From the NCBI GenBank assembly GCA_946902875.1, contig OX336349.1, forward strand, positions 16,701,891 to 16,765,890: a stretch of 64,000 bases of DNA, given 5' to 3'. The notes under the pieces were generated by a model, which saw only the letters and a list, made by a program, of their open reading frames with translations, had not been told where the DNA came from and searched no databases. A program made the position numbers and the translations under genes. This stretch comes from Nematopogon swammerdamellus. Its lineage: Eukaryota > Arthropoda > Insecta > Lepidoptera > Adelidae. Shown here one piece after another: positions 55,501 through 58,556 of the stretch; position 1 is the first letter of the stretch; every line of letters starts with the position of its first letter.

Positions 55501-56530
55501 GCGCGGGTGAGCCATACTTGTAGTTGTAATGCGTATAGACACGCGCTCCTGTGTGCGTTAAGTACAGGCAGCGTTAGCAAACTCACACACACACAGGAGC
55601 GCGTGTCTATACGCATTACAACTACAAGTATGACTCACCCGCGCTCGTGAGATAAAACATCTGTAACCGTGCCTAAGACACTGGGTGGCTAAGCCCAAAT
55701 GGCAGTGGGCTGGGCACGTCAGTCAACGTTGGAGTAAACTGATTCCCTTCTTACCTTACTAGGTGGTAGGGTTCAACCCGCCCGGGTTGATACCACCGCA
55801 CTGAATGAAACGGCGGTTGAAACGGCTATGTAAATAGTTTGTGTTTTCCGTCCAGTTCAATGTAGCCGGCACGACCGAAGGGAAGCACTGACGCGGTACC
55901 TAGTTCACCCGGTGTTATGGGCTGCCATCACGGATGTTGTAGGTGATGTAGCCAATCGTGTCAGTTTCCATAAAAAAAAAAAATTTACGTGCATAGCTTT
56001 TCACAAAGGCAACTGAAGGTGACAACGCGAGGGTAAGAGTGCTTCCACCTATGCGTACTACTAAAACAAAATTTAAAAAAACTCCCAATATGTTTACAGT
56101 ATACTTATCGGACACGAGCAGAACGTCCAAAGCGACAGGCGTCGTCCCCATCCCCGAGAGCAAGATGCGAAGTCTCGAACGCCCCCAGTACAGCTCCAGT
56201 CTCGAGGCGAACCTCAACCGACGGCACGAAGACATCTTCAAACGGCCCGAAGGCATGACGACGATAGAACGCTCGTCCCCGGTCGTGCACGGTAAGCTGG
56301 CGAATAAACGACAAGCGTTCGTCGAACAGACGAGCCTGCCGACCAGCGCCGCGTCCTCACCGAAGGTTTCCAACGCGGCACACATACCCAAACAGCCAGC
56401 GGTCAATCCGTTTGAAGAAGTCGATGAGAATTATGATGAGTCGAAGAACCCGTTCGCAGACGATGAGGTGCAGCCGAAGAACCCGTTCTCGGAGGATGAC
56501 TATGACAAGAATTTGAATCCGTTCTCGTAG
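25499..56530 (+). CDS. Vps11: Vps11, HOPS/CORVET core subunit (17 coding exons)
   Basis: Vps11 is the subunit shared by the CORVET and HOPS complexes, which tether Rab5 and Rab7 membranes before endosome and lysosome fusion; it acts on the cytosolic face of endosomes. Exons: 25499-25513, 26431-26499, 27699-27872, 29516-29668, 30170-30300, 31526-31688, 33591-34013, 36030-36302, 37190-37409, 38331-38553, 41327-41488, 43429-43586, 43926-44007, 45045-45260, 46134-46265, 55187-55404, 56100-56530. All introns are GT-AG and phases agree, giving 3243 nt and 1080 residues (human is about 940). Order: WRRF..FFD start and beta-propeller (about 1-340), alpha-solenoid (about 350-720), coiled coil (about 750-790), RING-H2 (C798, C801, C814, H816, H819, C822, C834, C837), the conserved YFGRG..NKLT segment (about 872-884), then a tail with four NPF motifs. 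The ATG has an in-frame TAA upstream at 25454-25456. Identity is firm; the last exon is the least certain join. Confidence 0.93.
25750..26372. mobile_element. Foldback element filling intron 1
   Basis: Arms of about 250 bases ('gtgcgctgtagtataagtgc', 'ttgctggtatgcttattgtg', 'atgcgtagtttcggagaaaa' and reverse). Relative at 2640-3065, which has the same right arm. Confidence 0.8.
26431..26499 (+). CDS. Vps11: Vps11 exon 2
   Basis: Twenty-three codons, phase 0 at both ends, between acceptor TGTTTCAG and donor GTAAAC. It encodes the conserved WRRF..FFD opening of the propeller. A tRNA-headed SINE begins within about ten bases of the donor. Confidence 0.88.
26507..26748 (+). mobile_element. tRNA-headed SINE family copy at exon 2 donor
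   Basis: Starts in the core ('attgccccttactaggtggt') about eight bases after the exon 2 donor and runs to an A-rich tail ('ggactattactaaaaaaa'). Confidence 0.65.
26745..27215 (-). pseudogene. LINE B fragment in intron 2, interrupted by a SINE
   Basis: The plus-strand stretches 26760-26925 and 27060-27215 match 54800-55144, with a SINE tail (26930-27037) inserted between them. This shows the order of insertion: LINE first, SINE later. Confidence 0.6.
26930..27037 (+). mobile_element. SINE tail in intron 2
   Basis: 'cactgacatggcacctagtt' to poly(A); inserted inside LINE B sequence. Confidence 0.75.
27448..27672 (-). mobile_element. SINE body and tail at exon 3 acceptor
   Basis: Reverse copy, poly-T at 27448, ending about 27 bases before exon 3. 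The branch site for exon 3 must lie in or next to SINE sequence. Confidence 0.82.
27699..27872 (+). CDS. Vps11: Vps11 exon 3
   Basis: Fifty-eight codons, phase 0, from acceptor GTCGGCAG to donor GTGAGT, coding propeller strands (DTTVRVVTSG... to FLVTVG). The frame upstream of the acceptor is closed by TAA at 27687-27689, so this AG is forced. A reverse-oriented SINE ends only about 27 bases before the exon, replacing most of the normal pyrimidine tract region. Confidence 0.87.
27905..28340. repeat. Foldback plus repeat, intron 3
   Basis: Inner inverted repeat 27905-28080 ('ttcaaaaatttatgaaataa' and reverse), then repeat text to 28340. The same family, in inverted order, is at 49455-49890. 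Confidence 0.65.
28375..28580 (+). mobile_element. LINE 3' end in Vps11 intron 3
   Basis: Same family as 744-1880: 'ctctggaacgctctccctgc', 'gtccatgggcgtcgctagac', then an A-rich tail. Confidence 0.7.
28593..28750 (-). mobile_element. LINE 3' end, reverse copy beside the previous one
   Basis: Minus-strand copy of the same 3' region ('gggagagcgttccagag' on the plus strand). It lies immediately after the forward copy, so the two form an inverted pair in intron 3. Confidence 0.55.
29068..29255 (+). repeat. Copy of the 'gcccgcg-cttc' repeat, intron 3
   Basis: 'tagctgtgcccgcgacttca', 'tttcatccaaatcggtccag'; preceded by an (AT)n run at 29043-29062. Confidence 0.55.
29516..29668 (+). CDS. Vps11: Vps11 exon 4
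   Basis: Fifty-one codons, phase 0, after TTTTCAG and before GTTTAA (a weak donor). It codes DDEAGVNPMLKVWD and onward, matching the conserved 'GxNPLVKIWN' propeller blade. Confidence 0.92.
30170..30300 (+). CDS. Vps11: Vps11 exon 5
   Basis: 131 nt, from TTGCAG to GTCAGT, ending in phase 2. It codes LLAVGYEDGSVSLFRGDLTR and TAVTGLAF, the conserved 'GFTDGSVTL..GDITR..VTGLAF' blade. Confidence 0.93.
30907..31141 (-). mobile_element. tRNA-headed SINE family copy, intron 5
   Basis: Poly-T, 'gaggtgccatactggagact', and core 'cctagtaaggggtaagggaa' on the plus strand, then the LINE remnant at 31142. Confidence 0.65.
31142..31290 (+). pseudogene. LINE ORF2 C-terminal remnant in intron 5
   Basis: Plus-strand reading RVVDDWNQLPEEIISALSTNQFKNRL, then stop: the C-terminal 'WN.LP..V..A.S.N.FK..L' signature of CR1/L2-like ORF2. 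A related, broken copy is at 35030-35172. Confidence 0.65.
31526..31688 (+). CDS. Vps11: Vps11 exon 6
   Basis: 163 nt from ATTGCAG to GTGAGA; the first base completes a Lys codon. It codes LYVVSRSSVLVYWL and the acidic loop that follows. A reverse-oriented SINE poly-T begins about ten bases after the donor. Confidence 0.92.
31700..31911 (-). mobile_element. SINE body and tail at exon 6 donor
   Basis: Reverse copy whose poly-T starts about ten bases after the exon 6 donor. Confidence 0.82.
32100..32595 (-). pseudogene. Jockey-like ORF2 C-terminal remnant in intron 6
   Basis: The minus frame 32323-32589 reads YHRNANLHRDLGIAPLEEYLQKLSTGFF, a pattern seen at the C terminus of jockey-clade ORF2 (N..LHRDL.I). 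Downstream minus frames are shifted or broken. It is GC-richer than the intron around it. Confidence 0.55.
32577..32755 (-). mobile_element. Rearranged SINE fragment, intron 6
   Basis: Core text 'accacctagtaaggtaagaa' followed by tail-type text ('catccgcgatgtcagcccat'); the middle part is missing and the order is changed. Confidence 0.5.
33085..33241 (+). repeat. Intron 6 repeat, inverted partner of 41096-41257
   Basis: 'gcatcctacagaatatgg', 'agagagggaggtcgagagc', 'gcagactagctgacgagg' match 41096-41257 in reverse with clear similarity over about 155 bases. Confidence 0.75.
33591..34013 (+). CDS. Vps11: Vps11 exon 7 (largest solenoid/propeller exon)
   Basis: 141 codons, phase 0, from TTAACAG to GTGAGA. 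It covers the end of the propeller (EWGSFYILTKNKEVLFL) and the start of the alpha-solenoid (LFKKNLFDVAIRIASSQ, IYKHYGDHLYAK), all highly conserved in Vps11. Confidence 0.96.
34159..34534 (-). mobile_element. 5S-headed SINE, full length, intron 7
   Basis: On the minus strand it starts with a tRNA-like 'tagctcagtgg' box A, then a 5S rRNA-like block with 'cagtacttggatgggtgacc'-type text (the 5S internal promoter region), a body, and a tail ending 'tcagtttccataaaaaa' style, poly-T on the plus strand. RNA polymerase III-type element with no coding capacity. Best of the full copies together with 51271-51640. Confidence 0.85.
34570..34910 (-). mobile_element. Old diverged SINE copy, intron 7
   Basis: Weak match to the SINE body ('cattcagtgcggtggtatca', 'accacctagta'); much older than its neighbour at 34159-34534. 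Confidence 0.4.
35030..35172 (+). pseudogene. LINE ORF2 C-terminal remnant in intron 7
   Basis: 'gtggtggacgactggcacca' and following text match 31180-31290 (VVDDWHQFPEEVIS); a stop codon and short deletions interrupt it. Confidence 0.5.
35395..35685 (-). pseudogene. Mobile-element ORF fragment (FAVETLG/RRxxxFLxxR type)
   Basis: The minus strand reads FAVETLGPWSSETKVFTEKL, GDRRSKAFLKRRIS and IQRGNAASVL. This C-terminal signature occurs very often next to reverse-transcriptase ORFs in animals. A second copy is at 47935-48181. Confidence 0.6.
36030..36302 (+). CDS. Vps11: Vps11 exon 8
   Basis: Ninety-one codons, phase 0, from CACACAG to GTGAGC. It codes the clathrin-heavy-chain-like repeat with AIEQYVKTIGRLETSYVIRKYL and DHTTLLLTCFVK, diagnostic for Vps11. 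Confidence 0.96.
36330..36440 (+). mobile_element. Short retrotransposon 3' end with (ATTCT)n tail in intron 8
   Basis: About 100 bases ending 'caataaagcg' plus three ATTCT-type repeats, inserted just after the exon 8 donor. Same tail family as 57948-57982. Confidence 0.55.
37094..37131. repeat. Hairpin, intron 8
   Basis: 'atgtttctatagc' and reverse; 60 bases before exon 9. Confidence 0.7.
37190..37409 (+). CDS. Vps11: Vps11 exon 9
   Basis: 220 nt from TCTCCCAG to GTAAGT, leaving one base (phase 1). It codes VVRQASPDDALLLASNNKRHDW and continues to KKYGNLLIQNIPEEST, matching the solenoid of the family. Confidence 0.95.
38156..38246. repeat. Twin adjacent hairpins, intron 9
   Basis: 38157-38189 ('acagtgttagcttgta' arms) directly followed by 38190-38246 ('agcgaaattacgacctgact' arms, one mismatch). 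Ends 85 bases before exon 10. Confidence 0.82.
38331..38553 (+). CDS. Vps11: Vps11 exon 10 (founder of the tandem array)
   Basis: 223 nt from GGTGCAG to GTGAGT; phase 1 in, phase 2 out. It codes MCTDYKPRSEPL, an insect-specific loop, then HYVHLFLYNSRRLIDFLEHMI and NALVEHYLHVW. The last 125 bases are the first unit of a 148-bp tandem array that fills the start of intron 10, so fifteen near-identical donors compete here. I chose the first donor because it joins exon 11 in frame with no extra sequence. Confidence 0.93.
38429..40668 (+). repeat. 148-bp tandem array built from exon 10 and its donor
   Basis: Units begin (at the 'tacgtccacc' of exon 10) at 38429, 38577, 38724, 38871, 39019, 39166, 39314, 39462, 39610, 39758, 39906, 40054, 40202, 40350 and 40498, with a cut-off sixteenth at 40646. 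The unit is 148 bp, or 147 bp in units 2, 3 and 5, which lack one C in 'gctccaag'. Each unit is the last 125 coding bases of exon 10, the donor GTGAGT, and a short stretch ending TCTACAG, an acceptor-like AG. Unit 11 has an in-frame TAG and unit 6 a weakened donor (GTGATT). Identity between units is very high, so the expansion is recent. Confidence 0.95.
41096..41257 (-). repeat. Intron 10 repeat, inverted partner of 33085-33241
   Basis: See the partner entry for shared blocks; the two enclose exons 7-10 and the tandem array. Confidence 0.75.
41327..41488 (+). CDS. Vps11: Vps11 exon 11
   Basis: 162 nt; acceptor GTGATCAG, donor GTTAGT (weaker). The first base completes Trp of HVW. It codes QTLIICQMLGFKPGILYLYE, equal to the 'ALVLCQMHDFQDGVLYLYE' segment of the family. 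Confidence 0.94.
41572..42183. mobile_element. Foldback element, intron 11
   Basis: About 610 bp. Arms of about 155 bases each ('ttccttccacactgcactac', 'gggaagaaataattccaaac') rich in 'gcactac' repeats; the centre contains part of another lepidopteran repeat ('cgacttcggcaaagcc'). Confidence 0.8.
42770..43118 (+). mobile_element. 5S-headed SINE, full length, intron 11
   Basis: Forward copy: 'ctcggtaactcagtggt', a more diverged 5S block ('gttggatgagtgaccg'), core, and 'tcagtttccataaaaaag'. Part of the core is deleted (after 'cgtggac'). Confidence 0.82.
43179..43311 (+). mobile_element. 5S-headed SINE with the whole body deleted
   Basis: An intact head ('cagcctcgatagctcagtgg' through 'tacttggatgggtg') joins directly to the tail ('ttgtaggtgatgtagccaac') and poly(A). 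It is only about 130 bp, the minimal head-plus-tail form. Confidence 0.85.
43429..43586 (+). CDS. Vps11: Vps11 exon 12
   Basis: 158 nt, acceptor GCGCGCAG, donor GTGATT. Very GC-rich. It codes QVGLHMRGGDAEGALGVCRRRG and LWLDVLW. A second AG lies 13 bases downstream but would change the frame, so the first is used. Confidence 0.9.
43652..43785. mobile_element. Half copy of the 6883-7139 element, intron 12
   Basis: 'agagcgttccatataaaagt' to 'cagtatttaccgtatttatt'; single arm only. Confidence 0.7.
43926..44007 (+). CDS. Vps11: Vps11 exon 13
   Basis: 82 nt, acceptor GTGAACAG, donor GTAACT. It codes LLSPMLVIDSLASTSAYSLGDV, equal to 'LMPPLLVVQTLAHNSTATLSVI' in vertebrate Vps11. Below the length that an ORF scan would show in this frame. 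Confidence 0.9.
44300..44405 (+). mobile_element. SINE tail in intron 13
   Basis: 'ggcactgacatggcacctag' to a run of A. Confidence 0.75.
44840..45010 (-). mobile_element. LINE 3' end next to exon 14 acceptor
   Basis: Minus-strand copy: poly-T, 'cgatgcccatggacattatg', 'gcgaatgccatgccgacc'. Its far end is about 35 bases from the exon 14 start. Confidence 0.65.
45045..45260 (+). CDS. Vps11: Vps11 exon 14 (coiled coil and first half of RING)
   Basis: 216 nt, acceptor CACGCAG, donor GTGAGT. It codes YLMSVLKLE, a charged coiled coil (EQQLAEKYRSETERMKEQI) and the first RING ligands C798, C801, C814, H816, H819. A LINE 3' end runs up to about 35 bases before the acceptor. Confidence 0.95.
45560..45625 (-). 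mobile_element. LINE fragment in intron 14
   Basis: A short stretch ('gggcaacgttccagagttta') matching the C-terminal WN(A/T)LP region of the same LINE family on the minus strand. Confidence 0.45.
45764..46008. repeat. Foldback element, intron 14
   Basis: Two 99-base arms (45764-45862, 45910-46008) with about one mismatch. The inner part has a second small inverted repeat (agagaac/gttctct). A diverged half copy is at 46950-47110. Confidence 0.85.
46134..46265 (+). CDS. Vps11: Vps11 exon 15 (second half of RING)
   Basis: 132 nt, acceptor GCTTGCAG, donor GTGAGT. It supplies RING ligands C822, C834 and C837, so the finger is complete, followed by a Pro/Ala-rich spacer (residues about 840-850) not expected in vertebrate Vps11. 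Confidence 0.94.
46300..46525 (+). repeat. Same repeat without the hairpin, intron 15
   Basis: 'gtgatggaattaataacatt' to 'ttagcatgctaaggacattg'; serves as the unoccupied version of 54080-54545. Confidence 0.6.
46735..46803 (+). mobile_element. LINE 3' end fragment in intron 15
   Basis: 'gttcacgggcgtcgttatgg' and 'cgtgtcgcactttaaaaaaa': last part of the same LINE 3' UTR with an A-rich tail. Confidence 0.55.
46836..46925 (+). repeat. Fragment of the 'cacaacaccga' family in intron 15
   Basis: 'gccctttagcacggcatctt' and 'gtcgccttttacgat' only. Confidence 0.5.
47935..48181 (-). pseudogene. Second copy of the FAVETLG mobile-element fragment
   Basis: The minus strand reads FAVETLGVWSPDAKCFSDQL, GDRRAKSFFLQR and EIQRGNAASVLGT; clearly homologous to 35395-35685. 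Lies in intron 15. Confidence 0.6.
49360..50055. repeat. Nested foldback, intron 15
   Basis: Outer text ('ccttatccgatttttactat', 'ggacagtc' and reverse near 50020-50050) encloses the inverted repeat 49690-49880, which matches 27905-28080. Confidence 0.6.
51271..51640 (-). mobile_element. 5S-headed SINE, full length, intron 15
   Basis: Complete copy with 5S-like head (plus strand 'ccatccaagtactgaccgcg'), core 'acctagtaaggtaagaaggg' and poly-T at 51271. Inverted relative to the copy at 55743-55983, so exon 16 lies between an inverted pair. Confidence 0.85.
52525..52745 (+). repeat. Copy of the 'gcccg-gctccgc' repeat, intron 15
   Basis: 'aagctgtgcccggggctccg' to 'ttaaaatcggttcagtggtt' and 'gcggacagacagata'. 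Confidence 0.55.
52840..53175 (+). mobile_element. 5S-headed SINE, 5'-truncated, intron 15
   Basis: Starts within the 5S block ('cagcacttggatgggtgacc'), has the core and the usual tail. Confidence 0.8.
53515..54065. mobile_element. Terminal-inverted-repeat element, intron 15
   Basis: Ends share 'tatgggtggtg' and 'acataagtcaaaaa' in inverted order (53515-53560, 54005-54063); non-coding AT-rich centre. Confidence 0.65.
54080..54545 (-). repeat. Host repeat carrying the hairpin, intron 15
   Basis: Apart from the inserted hairpin, this matches 46300-46525 in reverse ('tgctaacacaatgtc', 'ggctaaca', 'aactgttgaat'-type text, 'ttaattccatcac'). Confidence 0.6.
54167..54342. mobile_element. Perfect hairpin element with TAA duplication
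   Basis: Two 81-base arms (54167-54247, 54262-54342) are identical in reverse complement, with a 14-base loop. TAA flanks both sides (54164-54166, 54343-54345). The host repeat exists without the insert at about 46445-46475. PIF/Harbinger-like by target site. No coding capacity. Confidence 0.8.
54640..55144 (-). pseudogene. LINE B reverse transcriptase C terminus and 3' UTR
   Basis: On the minus strand a frame at 54962-55144 reads QRRAIRLVGDPKLTDGLESL...FYRYYHGRCSVEL, the C-terminal part typical of jockey/RTE-like ORF2, followed by a 3' UTR ending 'gtttacataaaaaaaa'. It ends 42 bases before exon 16. Copies of parts occur at 19845-20180, 26745-27215 and 4660-4810. Confidence 0.7.
55187..55404 (+). 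CDS. Vps11: Vps11 exon 16
   Basis: 218 nt after an 8.9-kb intron; acceptor ACTTTGCAG, donor GTATGT, phase 1 out. It codes SVVSEYFGRGLFNKLTVV, the conserved end of Vps11, then a Pro/Ala/His-rich low-complexity run (about residues 898-921). If the donor is not used, the frame reads on to TAA ending at 55478, giving an alternative tail of about 24 residues. Confidence 0.93.
55481..55664. repeat. Foldback element, intron 16
   Basis: Arms of about 75 bases starting ACAGATG and ending CATCTGT, one mismatch, about 35-base loop. Begins 76 bases after the exon 16 donor. Confidence 0.85.
55743..55983 (+). mobile_element. SINE body and tail, intron 16
   Basis: 5'-truncated copy from the core to poly(A), ending about 117 bases before exon 17. 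Confidence 0.82.
56100..56530 (+). CDS. Vps11: Vps11 exon 17 (NPF-motif tail, stop)
   Basis: 431 nt, acceptor TGTTTACAG, ending at TAG 56528-56530. The phase fits exon 16 exactly. It codes a basic, disordered stretch and a strongly acidic end with NPF at residues 1040, 1054, 1065 and 1077 (the last almost at the C terminus). NPF tripeptides bind EH domains. The pattern recalls EH-binding endosomal proteins such as Rabenosyn-5 rather than textbook Vps11. No other upstream exon for this tail is visible, so I assign it to Vps11, but it could be a neighbour's last exon. Confidence 0.72.
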
Positions 56531-57350
56531 TGAATTCACTCAGAAATAATTGAGTTTAAATCTTGTATGTCGGTGCCGTGGAGGAGAGTAGGGAGATTTT
56601 GATCTGAGCGGACTGAGTACATTGTCACCGCCGACAGGGGGCGTACGCCATCGAAGTTGGCGTGATATGCATCAGAAGCTAGCTAGCAACAACTTTTCTC
56701 TTCTCTCCTGCGTGATCAGCACTAATTACTGGAAAGCAGGAACCATTTAAATGTCTCAAGCTCGTCACTCATGATCTTTGGAGAGACTTTAAAAGCCTTT
56801 AGGTAGGTACCTATGATCGCGATTGACTGAAAAATTATCGAAAAAAATTGTTCCTGAAGTCCTGACGATGCTAATGTGCTGTCGTATAACCCAATTTTTA
56901 TAACTGTGCACTTCGACCTGTCAAAGTCGTTAGGTTGGCAGGACTGAATTCACCCCCCGCTTACTTCCTCACGTCTCCGCCGACGCCCATCAGTACACGC
57001 CCTTGCTGTGTGTGTGTGTGTGTACTGATAGGCGTCGGCGGAGAGTTGAGGAAGTAAGCGGGGGTTAATTCAGTCCTGCCAACCTAATGACTTTGACAGC
57101 TCGAAGTGCACAGTTATAAAAATTGGGTTATATGCAAGGTTGAGTGGAAGAAATTGCACTGTACAATAAGTTTGCCTTCTGAACCGCAGTAGAGTGTGAA
57201 GCTTTTAGATTAATTTGTACAGCAATTAAATGGCACTCAAGAATGTCACTTGGAGTATGACATAATATTAAGTAATATAACATTTCAAACTGTAATATAA
57301 ATGAATGTCTCTAAAAATAATAACTATAGAATAAATTAACGCATAGTTTA
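56531..57350 (+). other. Probable Vps11 3' UTR with poly(A) signal candidate
   Basis: The first canonical AATAAA after the stop is at 57330-57335. If used, the 3' UTR contains a long near-palindrome (56886-57131), which would make a structured message. A shorter UTR with a variant signal cannot be excluded. Confidence 0.35.
56886..57131. repeat. Foldback element in the Vps11 3' flank/UTR
   Basis: Arms of about 113 bases ('ataacccaatttttataact' / reverse at the right end) with a few mismatches and a (GT)n loop near 57006-57020. Confidence 0.82.
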
Positions 57351-57454
57351 GATGTACATTATAGCTGATAAGTGTTGCATTGTGTCATAAATCAATTCCT
57401 CGTTTACTTTCAATGGCTGTCCACAATCTTAGCTCAACAGTTTACTATAAGTAT

Positions 57455-57592
57455 TATCAAAACCTCCTGTCAGGTTGGGCAATAAAGTTTTTGGCTTTGC
57501 GCCATGGCGCCGTGTGCAGATTCGCTTCCCTAAGCCATATAACTTTATTGCCCAACCCGACACGAGGTTTTGATAATACTATATAGATAGCA
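57455..57592. repeat. Foldback element downstream of Vps11
   Basis: Arms 'attatcaaaacctc..gggcaataaagtt' and reverse, about 45 bases each, around a 45-base centre. Confidence 0.7.
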
Positions 57593-57680
57593 TAATGATC
57601 TCGATTTATTCCAAAGTGTATATGTTTCGCTCTGTAGTGTCATGTGTCAGCTTAATTTTGTGCTGCAACGAATATCTCCA

Positions 57681-57769
57681 GATTGATACCACCGCACTGA
57701 ACGAAGGTCGGTCGAAACGGCTATGACAAAAATAGTTTGTGTTTTCCGTTCAGTTCAGTCTAGCCGAAG
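57681..57769 (+). mobile_element. SINE body fragment
   Basis: 'gattgataccaccgcactga' to 'cagttcagtctagccg'; no head or tail. Confidence 0.6.
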
Positions 57770-57947
57770 AGAAACCTCCTTTAATATTATTGACTGTTAA
57801 ATCAACACTCTGTATAACTGTGGGTTCATTCGTATTGAGAGTGAGAAGTTCATTTATATAAATTCTGCCATTTTATAATTCATAAGATACTTCTGGAGTG
57901 GCATCATAGTGCTGCTAGCATTATAGTGAATGAATTTCTAGATATAT

Positions 57948-57982
57948 AGAATAGAATAGAATAGAATAGAATAGAATAGAAT
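57948..57982 (-). repeat. (ATTCT)n retrotransposon tail
   Basis: About seven copies of the pentamer (AGAAT as read on the plus strand) mark the 3' end of the minus-strand element. The same tail follows 'caataaa' at 36423-36439 (plus) and, in reverse, at 12089-12132. Confidence 0.85.
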
Positions 57983-58556
57983 TATCATTTATTTCACTTT
58001 TTGGTACACTTACATACTAAATTAAAATAATACAATAGATAAAAGTGAAACGGGTCTAGGCGCAGCTTGCAGGTGAGCCCATTGTGCACACCTTGCTGGT
58101 TTTAAGCCTATCCTTTTCCAGTAGTTGGTAAGTAACTCTTATATGCGAAATGTTAGCGCTTAAAATTACACAATATACAATGATTATTAACTATTTATAC
58201 AATTTATTAGGTACTTCAGTAACATACACAAAACAAAAACAAAGGCAGGTGAAAAAGAACAAAAATACTAACAATATTAACCAGGAATAATAGAATAAGA
58301 TGTAGATATAACAACAGATATAACAATGAAGAAACTAAACAATTGAGAACCGGATAAAAATATATACCCATATATATATAATGTTAGGTGATGGACTGGT
58401 GGTGTTATGTGTCCACACATAGAATAGAATGAGTGATAAGTGTTATGTGCGTGTGTGCGTGTGTTTGTGAAAGATATGCTTCTACAGTTTCAGCGCATGT
58501 ATGTAGGCATTAGTCTCATAAAGATTGTTGTTAATTACGATATTTGAACATCGTTT

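Noticed and set aside
55915..56406. 163-codon minus-strand frame
   Set aside because: Antisense to Vps11 exon 17 and running through a SINE poly(A) region.
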